64,000 bases of DNA from Frigoribacterium sp. CFBP 13712 (GCF_014842255.1 NZ_JACYVH010000002.1:420519-484518); one strand, 5' to 3'; positions 27,178 through 36,371 are shown, counted from the first letter of the stretch. Notes: generated by a model from the sequence alone, not told the origin. Made by a program: numbers and translations.

Positions 27178-28053
27178 ATGGCCCTCCCCACCGGAACGAC
27201 GACCGAGCCCCGCCTCCTCCTCGACGCGAAGGCGGTGCTCGTCGAGAGCCCCGTCTGGGACGCCGACGCCGCGGAGTGGATCTGGTGCGACATCACGCCC
27301 GGCGTGCTGCACCGCACGAGCGCCGACGGGACGCGCGACCGCACGACGCAGCTGCCCGCGCCCCTCGCGAGCTTCCAGCGTCGCCGGGGCGGCGGACTGA
27401 TCATGGCGCTCGGCGACCGGATCGTCACGACCGACGACGAGGGCGGAGACCTGCACGAGATCGCGCACCTGCCGCACCGGCACGACGGCATCCGCTTCAA
27501 CGAGGGCAAGTGCGACCCGTTCGGCGCCTTCGTCGTCGGTGCGATGGACGTCACCGACGAGGCGCCCGACGGCCTGATGTACCGGATCGGCCCCGACGAG
27601 GCCGTGACGCGCCTCCGCGGCGGCTTCACGACCTTCAACGGGCTCGAATGGAACGACGACGGCCGCACCATGTGGTTCACCGACACCGGCGTCAAGACCA
27701 TCTTCCAGGCTCAGTGGGGCCCCGAGGGCGACCTGGCCGAGGTCGTGCCGTTCACGAGCGGCGGCATGCACGACGGTCTCGTGCGTGACGAGCGGGGCGA
27801 GTTCTGGGGCGCGATCTACGGCGAGGGCGTCGTCGTCCACCTCGACCAGGACGGCGATCTCATCGACCGCATCGAGTTCCCGGCGCCGCAGCTGACCGGC
27901 ATCGCCATCGGCGGTCCCGACATGTCGACGCTCCTCGTCGGCTCGGCCCGCGAGAACATGAGCGACGACGAGCTCGCCCGTGCTCCGCTGAGCGGCGGTC
28001 TCTTCACCGTCGAGCTCGACCGCCGCGGTCGCGAGAGCTTCCTGTTCGGCTGA
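27178..28053 (+). CDS. SMP-30/gluconolactonase-like protein
   Basis: A 291-residue six-bladed propeller hydrolase. The expected metal ligands are visible: Glu in VESPVWDAD (about residue 23), Asn in RFNEGKCDPFG, Asn in TTFNGLEWNDDG and Asp in GGMHDGLVRDE. Such proteins open sugar lactones such as gluconolactone. TAGACC and GGAGGG both precede the ATG. It is divergent from the GH15-phosphoketolase pair and could supply gluconate for the gluconokinase encoded 14 kb away; that link is inference. Confidence 0.88.
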   Translation: MALPTGTTTEPRLLLDAKAVLVESPVWDADAAEWIWCDITPGVLHRTSADGTRDRTTQLPAPLASFQRRRGGGLIMALGDRIVTTDDEGGDLHEIAHLPHRHDGIRFNEGKCDPFGAFVVGAMDVTDEAPDGLMYRIGPDEAVTRLRGGFTTFNGLEWNDDGRTMWFTDTGVKTIFQAQWGPEGDLAEVVPFTSGGMHDGLVRDERGEFWGAIYGEGVVVHLDQDGDLIDRIEFPAPQLTGIAIGGPDMSTLLVGSARENMSDDELARAPLSGGLFTVELDRRGRESFLFG

Positions 28054-28166
28054 GCTGACGGCTCGCCCGGCCGAGCGGACGGCCCACCGGCCGAAGGGGA
28101 CGAGCCGTCAGGCCGAGCGGACGGCCCGTCAGGAGGCGGACGGCCCGTCAGGAGGCGGACGGCCCG
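28054..28166. repeat. Short GC tandem repeats between converging genes
   Basis: Four copies of GCGGACGGCCC start at 28075, 28117, 28136 and 28155; the last three have a 19-base period with GTCAGGAG between them. The 150-base spacer holds no gene. Confidence 0.7.
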
Positions 28167-28203
28167 TGTCGACCGGGCCGCCCGCCTGCCGGGTGCGCGA
28201 CCG

Positions 28204-29382
28204 TCAGATGCGGCCGGCCAGCTCGACGTCGCCGGGCGTGCACTCGCGCACGACCTCGCGGGCGGCGTCCCGAGCGCCCTCGACGTTCCAGAGCAGCACG
28301 CCCTCGACGCCGTCCTCACCGAGGTAGTAGGCCACGGCGCGACCCTCGCCCTTGTCGTCGAGCACCGTCTCGAGTGAGGCGTCGAGGGTGCCGACGGCCT
28401 CATACGAGATGTCGAACACCTTCGAGTAGTAGTACGGCGTGTGGTCGTAGACCTCGTCCGAACCGGCCATGATGCGGCCGACCGCGGCGCCCTGCGACTT
28501 CGCGTTGTCGACGTGCTCCACACGGCGCCGACCGAGGATCGCGTCGGGGTAGTCCGCGACGTCGCCGGCTGCGAACACGTTCGGGTCCGAGGTCCGGAGC
28601 CCCTCGTCGACCACGACGCCGTCGTCGGTGTCGAGACCGGCCTCGGCCGCCAGCGAGTCGTCGGGCGAGATGCCCAGTCCGACCACCACGGCGTCCGCGT
28701 CGAGGGTCGACCCGTCGTCGAGCACGAGGTGCACCCCGGCGTCGTCGGCCGTGCCGCTCTCGACGCGACGACCGCGGGCCAGGTCGACCCGCGCCTCCTC
28801 GAACGCCTTCTCGAAGGTCGCCGCGATCGGAGCCGGGAAGATCGACCCGCCGAGCACGTCGTCGGGGAACACGAGGGTGACCCGCGTGTCGTTCCGCGCG
28901 AGGGCGGCGGCGATCTCGGTGCCGATGTAGCTGCCGCCGACCACGGCGACGTGGCGTCCGTCGCCCGAGAGCTCGCGCAGCCTCCGGTAGTCGGCCGCGG
29001 TGCGGAAGTACACGACGCGGTCGTCGTCGGGCAGGTCGAGCGCGGTCGGACTGCCGCCGGTGGCCAGCAGCAGACGGCCGTAGCCGACCGTGTCGCCGTC
29101 GCTCGTCGTGACGGTGCGGGCCTCGCGGTCGATCGACTCGACCATGGTGCCCAGGCGCAGCTCGGCGCCCGACGCCTCGACGGTGCCGAGGTCGTTGTCG
29201 GCGGGGGTGTAGTCGGGGTCGATCCAGAGCTTCTTCGACAGCGCGGGTCGGGTGTAGGGGGCGTCGACGTCGGCGCTGACGATCAGGATCGTCGCCTCGG
29301 GGGTGGTCTCGTGGATGGCCTTCGCGGCGGCGTCTGCGGTCATGCCGCCGCCGACGATGACGTGGTCGTAGCTCGTGCTCAT
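28204..29382 (-). CDS. FAD-dependent pyridine-nucleotide oxidoreductase
   Basis: A 392-residue flavoprotein of the ferredoxin-reductase/AIF-like group. The FAD site begins YDHVIVGGGMTADAAAKAI; the usual third glycine is threonine-alanine here. The NAD(P)H site is VAVVGGSYIGTEIAAALA and the second FAD motif is NVFAAGDVADYP. A C-terminal reductase domain follows. It may shuttle electrons to a ferredoxin or act on quinones; no partner ferredoxin is nearby. A GAGGAT site supports the ATG. It is followed on the same strand by nothing closer than the converging SMP-30 gene. Confidence 0.88.
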   Translation of the reverse strand: MSTSYDHVIVGGGMTADAAAKAIHETTPEATILIVSADVDAPYTRPALSKKLWIDPDYTPADNDLGTVEASGAELRLGTMVESIDREARTVTTSDGDTVGYGRLLLATGGSPTALDLPDDDRVVYFRTAADYRRLRELSGDGRHVAVVGGSYIGTEIAAALARNDTRVTLVFPDDVLGGSIFPAPIAATFEKAFEEARVDLARGRRVESGTADDAGVHLVLDDGSTLDADAVVVGLGISPDDSLAAEAGLDTDDGVVVDEGLRTSDPNVFAAGDVADYPDAILGRRRVEHVDNAKSQGAAVGRIMAGSDEVYDHTPYYYSKVFDISYEAVGTLDASLETVLDDKGEGRAVAYYLGEDGVEGVLLWNVEGARDAAREVVRECTPGDVELAGRI

Positions 29383-29468
29383 GGTGTCGATCCTCTGGAC
29401 GAGAGACGGCACCGCCCGGGAGGCGCGGGTAGCGCGGTCCAGGACGGTGCCGTCAGGGGGTGGTCGGG

Positions 29469-30008
29469 TCAGTTGGCGATGGCGCCGACGCGGTCGAGAC
29501 CCTCGGCCGCGGCCGACTCGTCACGATCGCGGGTCTTGGGCGAGCGGGCGTCCTTCTCGGGGTGACGGTTCTCGGCGCCGGTCATCCACGCGAGCTGCTC
29601 GAGGCGCTCGAGGATGCCGTGCAGCACGTCGGCCGTCGTCGGGTCCTCGTCGTCGACGTCGTCGTGCACGGTGCGCATCGTCTCGGTGACGGCGTACATG
29701 CGGTCGACGATCAGGTCGACGACGGCGGTGGTCTCGACGGGCCCGGCGGGGAACTCCTCGAGGCTGGTGTTCTTCGTGACGATGGCCGAGCGGCCGTCGG
29801 GGATGAGGTAAACGGCGCGCATGCGCTCGGCGACCTCGTCGGAGAACTCGCGGGCTGCGTCGACGATCTCGTCGAGCTGCAGGTGGAGGTCGCGGAAGTT
29901 CGAGCCGAGGAGGTTCCAGTGGGCCTGCTTGCCCTGGAGGTGCAGCTCGATGAGGTCCACGAGGACCTTCTGCATGTTGTCGCGGAGTGTGTCGGATCCC
30001 TGGAACAT
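29469..30008 (-). CDS. dps: Dps family ferritin-like protein
   Basis: A 179-residue DNA-protection ferritin that oxidises and stores iron and limits hydroxyl radicals. The intersubunit ferroxidase motif is complete: KQAHWNLLGSNFRDLHLQLDE and then VDAAREFSDEVAERM. The C-terminal 25 residues are polar and basic (AENRHPEKDARSPKTRDRDE). GGGAG upstream fixes the ATG; an in-frame upstream extension is unlikely. Confidence 0.93.
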   Translation of the reverse strand: MFQGSDTLRDNMQKVLVDLIELHLQGKQAHWNLLGSNFRDLHLQLDEIVDAAREFSDEVAERMRAVYLIPDGRSAIVTKNTSLEEFPAGPVETTAVVDLIVDRMYAVTETMRTVHDDVDDEDPTTADVLHGILERLEQLAWMTGAENRHPEKDARSPKTRDRDESAAAEGLDRVGAIAN

Positions 30009-30047
30009 GATGTCTCCCGTTCGTCGTGGGTTCGTTTCGGAGTCTGT

Positions 30048-30081
30048 GCACCGGCGGGTGCGTCGCACCGGTGGGTGCGTC
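30048..30081. repeat. 17-base tandem duplication in the dps leader
   Basis: GCACCGGCGGGTGCGTC is followed directly by GCACCGGTGGGTGCGTC. It lies about 40 bases upstream of dps and could be a duplicated protein-binding site. Confidence 0.6.
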
Positions 30082-30181
30082 GTGGACGATAGACCCCCGG
30101 GGCCGGGTCCTCTCAGATTGCGGGGGACGAGCCCGGGGGTGATGGGCGGCGTGCTCCCAGTTCTGGGGGGAGGGGCGTCGA

Positions 30182-30195
30182 GGGAACCGGTTCCC
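30182..30195. promoter_or_regulatory. Perfect LacI-type palindrome
   Basis: GGGAACCGGTTCCC is a perfect 14-bp palindrome with the central CG and AACCGGTT core typical of LacI-family operators. It lies 112 bases upstream of the unknown gene at 30308, in the 299-base spacer shared with dps. No LacI regulator is in this window. Nothing else in the spacer looks coding. Confidence 0.55.
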
Positions 30196-30307
30196 TGCTG
30201 CGTGCGCGGGTGATAGTTTCTCGATAGCGGACGAGTCGATACCCGTCGGCATCGGACGACATCGATGGGCCCGCGGAGTCGGGTCGGTCAGGCCTTGAGG
30301 GGGGCGC

Positions 30308-30649
30308 ATGGTTGCGAGGACGACGGTCACGGCCGCGGAGTCGACGGAGATCGTCCGACTGCGGCGCGAGATCGAGAGCGCCTGGGGCGCCTTCGACGAC
30401 ATCGAGCTGATGGAGTGGGACCACCGCGTGCTGGTCGTGCGGAGCATCGTCGGGTCGCTGCCCGACGCCGCGAGCGCTGCCGCCCGGGCCGGGCACGGCG
30501 ACTTCGCGCTGCAGCTGCTGCACGACGCCGCGCTCTTCCCGCCGCCGTGGGCGAGCATCTGCAGCAAATGGGACGCCGCCCTGGCCATGTCGGTCGAGAT
30601 CGTCGAAAGCCTCGCCTGCTCCGAGAGCGAACTGCTCGGCCAGCTCTGA
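30308..30649 (+). CDS. Conserved-looking protein of unknown function
   Basis: A 113-residue, mainly helical protein that I do not recognise. Features include a charged helix TEIVRLRREIESAWGAFDDI, a hydrophobic LVVRSIVGSLPDAASAAARA and a CSKWD/LACSES pair of cysteines near the C-terminus. GGGGGG eight bases upstream supports the start. It stands alone behind the LacI-type palindrome and precedes an alpha/beta hydrolase gene with its own promoter. Confidence 0.6.
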   Translation: MVARTTVTAAESTEIVRLRREIESAWGAFDDIELMEWDHRVLVVRSIVGSLPDAASAAARAGHGDFALQLLHDAALFPPPWASICSKWDAALAMSVEIVESLACSESELLGQL

Positions 30650-30683
30650 GGCACGGACCCACCGCCGCGCCTAGCCTGAGGTC

Positions 30684-31427
30684 ATGACGAACGCCCCCTC
30701 CCGCGAACGGCCGGGGCGACGCCGGGTCGGTCTCCGCCGGTTCGTCCGGTGCCTCGTGCTCGACTACGCCTTCGTCTGGCGGGTCCATCTCGACCCGCCG
30801 TCGAAGCGATCCGTCCCCCGGGCCTACCGCGAGGGCGATCGCGCCCCCGTGCTGCTGCTGCCGGGCGTCTACGAGACGTGGCGGTTCCTCCGGCCGATCG
30901 CCGATCGGCTGAACGCCCTGGGGCATCCGGTGGTGGTCGTGCCGGGGATGCGCCACAACCGGCGCCCGATCGCGACGACCGCCGAGGCGGCCCAGGCGGT
31001 GCTCGATGCGCACGACCTCCGCGACGTCATCGTGCTCGGACACAGCAAGGGCGGTCTCATCGGCAAGACCATGATGGTCTCGACCGACGTCGACCGGCGC
31101 ATCGCCCGCATGGTGACGGTCAACAGCCCGTTCTCGGGCACGCGGTGGTCGACGGTGCTGCCGAACCCGGCGCTGCGGGCGTTCTCGCCGCGCGACGCGG
31201 CCCTCCTCCGCCTGGCCGACCAGGTCGACGCGAACGCGCGGATCACCTCGATGGCGTCGCGGTTCGACGCGCACGTCACCGAGGGCAGCGTGCTGCCCGG
31301 TGCGACCAATCTCGAGTTCCCGGTCGACGGGCACTTCCGTCCGCTCGGGAACGCGCGCTGCCAGGCGCTCCTCATCCGAGCTGTGCAGGGCGGGCCCGGA
31401 GGAGGCGCGGGGCCGGTCAGCCGATGA
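30684..31427 (+). CDS. Alpha/beta hydrolase (lipase/esterase-like)
   Basis: A 247-residue hydrolase. The oxyanion region is VLLLPGVYETWRFLRPIAD, the nucleophile elbow is VLGHSKGGLIGK (Ser about 116) and a C-terminal VDGHFRPL offers the catalytic histidine. No signal peptide is visible, although a basic stretch with a short hydrophobic run precedes the core. TAGCCT six bases before the ATG predicts a leaderless transcript. Its 3' end overlaps the converging FUSC gene by 11 bases. Confidence 0.85.
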   Translation: MTNAPSRERPGRRRVGLRRFVRCLVLDYAFVWRVHLDPPSKRSVPRAYREGDRAPVLLLPGVYETWRFLRPIADRLNALGHPVVVVPGMRHNRRPIATTAEAAQAVLDAHDLRDVIVLGHSKGGLIGKTMMVSTDVDRRIARMVTVNSPFSGTRWSTVLPNPALRAFSPRDAALLRLADQVDANARITSMASRFDAHVTEGSVLPGATNLEFPVDGHFRPLGNARCQALLIRAVQGGPGGGAGPVSR

Positions 31428-32517
31428 TCTCCTCGCGCACACGGCGGAGGTCCTCGAGCAGCGACCCGACCAGCACCCAGTTGTCGGGGTCGGGGCGGAG
31501 CACCTGCACCGGCGAGGTCAGCGCCGGGGTGTCGTCGGGCGACGGCGTCGACGAGGCGGGCCGGCCCGTGTCGGCCGGGCGCGCCTCCTCGGTGGTCCGG
31601 GCCAGGAGGCGGACGTCGTGCGCCGCACGACGGAGGTCCTCGGCGATGCTCTGCACCACGGGGTCGTCCGCCAGCCCCGGGTCGTAGTTGTCGTGCACCG
31701 AGCGGACCATGCCGACCACGCGGTTCACCAGCACGGTCAGGCGGTCGAGCAGCGCCCCGTCGGCCTCGAGCACCGAGCGGTTGCGGCTGGCCCGGGGGTT
31801 CAGCTGCAGACTCTCGACACCGGCCGTGACCGCCGAGGAGGCGCGGGCCTGGGCTGCGCGCAGCGCACGGGCGTCGTCGAGTCCCGCCCGCAGCCGCGCC
31901 GCGTCGACCGGCTCGGAGAGCACGGCGGCGGTCTCGTCGAGCACCGACGCGATGTCGCGGGCGAGACGGCCCACCGCGAGATGCGCGGGCGCGAGCAGCA
32001 CCGGCGGCACGATCAGGGCGTTCACCGCGAGGGCGATCGCCGCGCCGATGATCGTCTCGAGCACCCGGTCGAGCGCGTAGTCGGGGGTCTGCGCGCCGAT
32101 GGCGAGCACGAGCATGGCCGAGATCGGCACCTGGTTCGCCGAGCTCGGCGTGAGCCGGAACGCCCACGCGACCAGCAGGCTGACGACGACGATCACGAGC
32201 ACGATCCAGGTCGCGTCGCCGAAGACGAGACCGGCGGCGAAGGCGATCAGCACCCCCGCGATGACGCCCACGCTCCGTTCGAGACCGCGGACGAACGACT
32301 GGTTGACGCTCGGCAGCACCACGAGCAGCGCGGCGATGGCGGCGAAGATCGGCAGCGGCTGCTGCAGCAGGGCCACCGAGGCGAACCAGGCGGCGATGAC
32401 CGCCGCCGAGGTCTTGACGACCTGCAGCAGGGGCGTCCGCTTCGACTGGCGGATGCGCGACGCCACTCCCATGCGCGGCAACCCCCTCGGCAGGGGTCTC
32501 ACGCGACGGGACGGCAC
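31417..32517 (-). CDS. FUSC family membrane protein
   Basis: A 366-residue protein with six membrane helices in the first half (VIAAWFASVALL, LPIFAAIAALLVVLP, VIAGVLIAFAAGLVF, WIVLVIVVVSLLVAWAF, ISAMLVLAIGAQ and IIGAAIALAVNALIVPPVLL) and a helical cytosolic second half. This is the FUSC/aromatic-acid exporter fold. TAGTCT six bases before the GTG at 32517 supports this start. Substrate unknown. Confidence 0.85.
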   Translation of the reverse strand: MPSRRVRPLPRGLPRMGVASRIRQSKRTPLLQVVKTSAAVIAAWFASVALLQQPLPIFAAIAALLVVLPSVNQSFVRGLERSVGVIAGVLIAFAAGLVFGDATWIVLVIVVVSLLVAWAFRLTPSSANQVPISAMLVLAIGAQTPDYALDRVLETIIGAAIALAVNALIVPPVLLAPAHLAVGRLARDIASVLDETAAVLSEPVDAARLRAGLDDARALRAAQARASSAVTAGVESLQLNPRASRNRSVLEADGALLDRLTVLVNRVVGMVRSVHDNYDPGLADDPVVQSIAEDLRRAAHDVRLLARTTEEARPADTGRPASSTPSPDDTPALTSPVQVLRPDPDNWVLVGSLLEDLRRVREEIIG

Positions 32518-32617
32518 GGGCCCAGACTACCGATCGCCGTGAGCGGTCCATCACGATTCGGTCACCCCGCGGCCCTGCGCGCACGGTGCCCGTCGCGCGG
32601 GCTGGTTCACTGACGGG

Positions 32618-33835
32618 GTGTGGCCCAACTCGGCTGAGATCCTCCCTGCAGCGTTCGCGAACTCCGGTGTGACCGTCGTCTCGTTCCGACCGCACTCCGT
32701 CGAGCCCTCCGGCGCCGGGTTCCTCTACGGCTACGAGGTCGACACCGTCGACGCCCTCGGTGCGACGGCCACCGTGCTGACCTTCATCGACACCGACGCA
32801 CGCGCCGCCGACGGCTCGTCGGTGATCGCCACCGACCCCGGCACCGGGCGGCCCCTCGCCGTCTGGGCCTACCCGGCCGACCCGATGCTGCCCGCGCTCG
32901 CCGGCGTCACGTTCCCCGACCGCGTGGTCGAGTCGCTCGCCGCCCTCGACATCGTCGTGACGTCGCCGACGCTGACGGTCGCGGCCTACCGACCGGGCAA
33001 GCGCGCCGTCATCCGGCTCGACTCCGCCGAGACGACGCTGTTCCTCAAGGTGATCCGCCCCGATCGCGTGGCCCCGATCGTCGACCTGCACACGGCGTTC
33101 CGCAGCAGCGGCGTCCCGGTGCCGGCCGTGCTCGCGTCACGCGCCGACGGGCTGCTCGTGCTCGAGCGGGTGCCCGGCGAGCCGGCGGGGCGGCACGTGC
33201 TCGCCCTCGCCGACGACCCGCGCTTCGTCGACCAGCTCGTCGAGATCGGGCGCCTGACGGCGACCGTGCCGGTGGTGGCGCCCGCGCAGTCCGACGCGCT
33301 CGACCACGGCGGGTGGCACCGCGCCACGCTGCTCGGGCAGCTGCCGCGGCGGGCGGCCGAGATCGACGCGGTCTACGCCGAGATCGACCGGCGCCGCGCC
33401 AGCTGGGTCGGCGACCCGCTGACCGTCATCCACGGCGACCTCCATCTCGAGCAGCTCTTCGTCGACCCGGCCGAGCCGTGGCGCGTCACCGGCGTGCTCG
33501 ACATCGACACGGCGGGGGTGGGTCACCCGGCCCGCGACGCGGCGGCCCTCGTCGCGCATCTCGTCGTCACCGGCCAGTGGCACCGCGGCAACGGCGACGA
33601 ACCCGAGGCGCGCGCCTGCGAGCGCCTGGCCGACGAGGTCGCCCGTGTCTGGAGCGACCGCGTGCCGCAGTGGGCCGAGCGCCTGGCGCCGGCCGTCGCC
33701 TCGCAGCTGCTCGCCCACGCCGGCGGACAGGCGACCCTCGGAACCGAGACCGGTCGCCGCAAGGCCGTGCAGCTGATCGCCGCCGCCGTCGGCGCTCTGC
33801 GGCTGCCGGTCGGCCAGTCGGACGCCGGCGATTGA
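32618..33835 (+). CDS. APH-fold phosphotransferase
   Basis: A 405-residue kinase-fold protein. A poorly conserved N-terminal cap (about 1-110) precedes an APH-like lobe with KRAVIRL and TTLFLKVIRP (ATP lysine), the catalytic loop HGDLHLEQLF and the metal motif VLDIDTAGVGHPARD. The loop has Gln where aminoglycoside kinases have Asn, a change shared with maltokinases such as the one at 39441-40796. It is more likely a sugar or small-metabolite kinase than a resistance enzyme. It starts at GTG, with TTCACT six bases upstream. Confidence 0.8.
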   Translation: MWPNSAEILPAAFANSGVTVVSFRPHSVEPSGAGFLYGYEVDTVDALGATATVLTFIDTDARAADGSSVIATDPGTGRPLAVWAYPADPMLPALAGVTFPDRVVESLAALDIVVTSPTLTVAAYRPGKRAVIRLDSAETTLFLKVIRPDRVAPIVDLHTAFRSSGVPVPAVLASRADGLLVLERVPGEPAGRHVLALADDPRFVDQLVEIGRLTATVPVVAPAQSDALDHGGWHRATLLGQLPRRAAEIDAVYAEIDRRRASWVGDPLTVIHGDLHLEQLFVDPAEPWRVTGVLDIDTAGVGHPARDAAALVAHLVVTGQWHRGNGDEPEARACERLADEVARVWSDRVPQWAERLAPAVASQLLAHAGGQATLGTETGRRKAVQLIAAAVGALRLPVGQSDAGD

Positions 33836-34141
33836 CCGTCGCGACACACGAGGAGGCGCGGGTGGCGTCGGTCGCCCGCGTGCGCGTAAACTGACCGCAG
33901 CATCACCGCCCGCGTCGTCGACCGACCCGGCCCGCCACGAGGCCCCGCCCTCGTCCGGTCCGCTCGTGCCCGTCGGTCCCGTCGGGGCGTGGTGACCCGT
34001 CTCTCTACGGACACCACAGCTGCATCCACGTCCAGCCCCACCGCGGGCACGGTCGCGCGCATCGGGCGCCGACCTGCTCGCACCGTCGTCGCCACGACGA
34101 CACAGCACCGTCGACGCCCGCGTCGACCACGAGGAGGAGCC
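33836..34141 (+). promoter_or_regulatory. Promoter and long leader of the SNF2 helicase
   Basis: No reliable gene is seen in these 306 bases. One dispersed-motif copy lies at 33851. A TAAACT -10 box is at 33887-33892, so the mRNA would have a leader of about 240 bases rich in GTCG repeats. It ends in the strong Shine-Dalgarno GGAGGAG. An in-frame open extension back to 33989 exists but has arginine-rich noise composition. Confidence 0.4.
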
Positions 34142-36274
34142 TTGGCTCGACCAGGCCAACGTCAATCGGGCGGAACACGCACCGCCACCCGTTCGAACCG
34201 TCGCCGCGAGGTCGACAACGACGGGCTGATCCCCGTCCTGGCCCGCGCCGTGCGCGAGGTCGAGGCCGCGGCCCAGCGGGGCCAGGTGAAGCCCTCGTCG
34301 CGCACCAAGTTCCAGGTCGTCGCGCTGCTCATGCGAGAGGAGCGCGCGCGTGTCAAGGTCGACAAGGCGATCAGCGACTCCGAGCGCGCCGAGCAGATGA
34401 AGCGCCTCGACGGCGTCGCGCAGATCCTCGCCAAGACCGCGGCCCGCGACACGTCGCTGATCGCGCTCCTCGCCGAGGAGGCCGTCGTCTCCGAGGCCGC
34501 GAAGGCGCTGAAGCGCGACCTGCAGATGTCGGCCGGTCTCGAGCTCGCGCCCGAAGAGCTCGTCATCGTCACCGAGAAGGCCCCGGCCCCCGTCGCCTCC
34601 GAGCGTCAGGTCGTTCCGCAGTCGGTCATCTCGCGTCAGCTGGCCAACCCGTTCCTGCCGCCCGACTTCTCGCTGGCCGAGGTGGCCCGCGAGGCGCACC
34701 CCGTGCGACTCGCCAACTGGGAGCTCTTCGGCCCCCTCTTCAAGTCGTTCGAGTACGGCGCCGGCGGCGGGCCCGCCTGCATGCCGCTGCCCGACCCCAC
34801 CACCGTCGACGCCCCGGCCGGCGCCACGCTGATGCAGCACCAGGCGCAGCTCGTCGAGTCGGCCCGACAGGGTCACCGCACCTACCTGCTCGCCGACGAG
34901 CCGGGTCTCGGCAAGACCGCCCAGGCCCTCCTCGCCGCCCAGGCGGCGGACGCCTATCCGCTGCTGGTCGTCGTCCCCAACGTCGTGAAGACGAACTGGG
35001 CCCGTGAGGTCCAGCTGTGGACCCCGACGCGCAGCGCCACCGTCATCCACGGCGACGGCGAGAACCTCGACGCGTTCGCCGACGTCGTCATCGTCAACTA
35101 CGAGGTGCTCGACCGCCACGTCGGCTGGCTCGGCGAGCTCGGCTTCAAGGGCATGATCGTCGACGAGGCCCACTTCATCAAGAACAAGGAGTCGCAGCGG
35201 TCCCGCCACGTGATGCAGCTGTCGCAGCGCATCCGTCAGCGCACGGCCCACCCGCTGCTGATGGCCCTCACCGGCACGCCGCTGATCAACGACATCGAAG
35301 ACTTCAGAGCCATCTGGGAGTTCCTCGGCTGGATCGGCGAGAAGAAGCCGAACGCCGAGCTGCTCGAACGCCTCGAAGACGCCGGTCTCACCCCGGCCGA
35401 CCCCGGCTTCTTCTCGTCGGCCCGCGAGATCGTCATCGACATGGGCATCGTCCGCCGCCGCAAGGTCGACGTCGCCGCCGACATCCCGGCCCGCCGCGTC
35501 GCCGACCTGCCCGTCGAGCTCGACGACGAGGTCGGCCGCTCGATCCGCGAGGCGGAGCGCGAGCTGGCCCGCCGCCTCGTCGAGCGGTACCGGTCCGCCC
35601 TGTCGACCCGCACCTCCGGCGTCCGCGTCGACGGCGTCGACCACGACCTCGTCCGCCAGGTCGCCCGATGGGAGCTCGAAGACAGCCGCTCGTCGTCGTC
35701 GGGCGAGAACGTCTTCAGCATGGTGCGCCGCATCGGGCAGGCGAAGGCCGGGCTCGCCGCCGACTACACCGCGCAGCTGGCACGGAACGTCGGCAAGGTC
35801 GTCTTCTTCGCCAAGCACATCGACGTCATGGACACCGCCGAGGCGACCTTCGCCAAGCGCGGGATCAAGTACGCGTCGATCCGCGGCGACCAGACGCCGG
35901 CGGTGCGCCAGCGCCAGATCGACGCCTTCGTGAACGACCCCGAGGTCGCCGTCGTGGTCTGCTCGCTGACCGCGGCCGGCGTCGGGCTCAACCTGCAGGT
36001 CGCCTCGAACGTCGTGCTCGCCGAGCTGTCGTGGACGGACGCCGAGCAGACGCAGGCCATCGACCGCGTGCACCGCATCGGCCAAGAGGAGCCGGTCACC
36101 GCGTGGCGCGTCATCGCCGCCCAGACGATCGACACCAAGATCGCGGAGCTGATCGACAGCAAGGCGGGGCTCGCCGCCCGGGCACTCGACGGCGACGACA
36201 GCGAGCTCGCGGCGTCGACCGACGTGCAGCTCGACGCCCTGATCGCGCTGCTGACCGAGGCCCTCGGCGGCTGA
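34142..36274 (+). CDS. SNF2-family DEAD/DEAH helicase
   Basis: A 710-residue Swi2/Snf2-type ATPase starting at TTG, chosen because GGAGGAG lies just upstream. A basic tail and an uncharacterised helical domain (about 20-190, with MREERARVKVDKAISDSERA) come first. Motor motifs follow in order: LLADEPGLGKTAQA (Walker A), IVDEAHFIKN, LTGTPLIND, SIRGDQTP and QAIDRVHRIGQ. It probably remodels protein-DNA or RNA polymerase complexes, as RapA-like proteins do; no nuclease, methylase or defence partner is adjacent. Confidence 0.93.
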   Translation: MARPGQRQSGGTRTATRSNRRREVDNDGLIPVLARAVREVEAAAQRGQVKPSSRTKFQVVALLMREERARVKVDKAISDSERAEQMKRLDGVAQILAKTAARDTSLIALLAEEAVVSEAAKALKRDLQMSAGLELAPEELVIVTEKAPAPVASERQVVPQSVISRQLANPFLPPDFSLAEVAREAHPVRLANWELFGPLFKSFEYGAGGGPACMPLPDPTTVDAPAGATLMQHQAQLVESARQGHRTYLLADEPGLGKTAQALLAAQAADAYPLLVVVPNVVKTNWAREVQLWTPTRSATVIHGDGENLDAFADVVIVNYEVLDRHVGWLGELGFKGMIVDEAHFIKNKESQRSRHVMQLSQRIRQRTAHPLLMALTGTPLINDIEDFRAIWEFLGWIGEKKPNAELLERLEDAGLTPADPGFFSSAREIVIDMGIVRRRKVDVAADIPARRVADLPVELDDEVGRSIREAERELARRLVERYRSALSTRTSGVRVDGVDHDLVRQVARWELEDSRSSSSGENVFSMVRRIGQAKAGLAADYTAQLARNVGKVVFFAKHIDVMDTAEATFAKRGIKYASIRGDQTPAVRQRQIDAFVNDPEVAVVVCSLTAAGVGLNLQVASNVVLAELSWTDAEQTQAIDRVHRIGQEEPVTAWRVIAAQTIDTKIAELIDSKAGLAARALDGDDSELAASTDVQLDALIALLTEALGG

Positions 36275-36345
36275 CGCGCGGCGCGACCGGCAGCGAGCCG
36301 GCCGCTGTCCCCTGCGCGCAGTGCGGGGGTCGCCTCCCAGAGAGC

Positions 36346-36371
36346 GCGGGTTCAGTGGATCCTGAACCCGC
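36346..36371 (+). terminator. Hairpin between helicase and VOC gene
   Basis: GCGGGTTCA pairs perfectly with TGAACCCGC around an eight-base loop, GTGGATCC. It either ends the helicase transcript or lies in the VOC leader. Confidence 0.5.

Noticed and set aside
32618-33835. Aminoglycoside resistance kinase missing its catalytic Asn
   Set aside because: The Gln in HGDLHLEQ is normal for maltokinase-like members, so it is neither a broken nor clearly a resistance enzyme.
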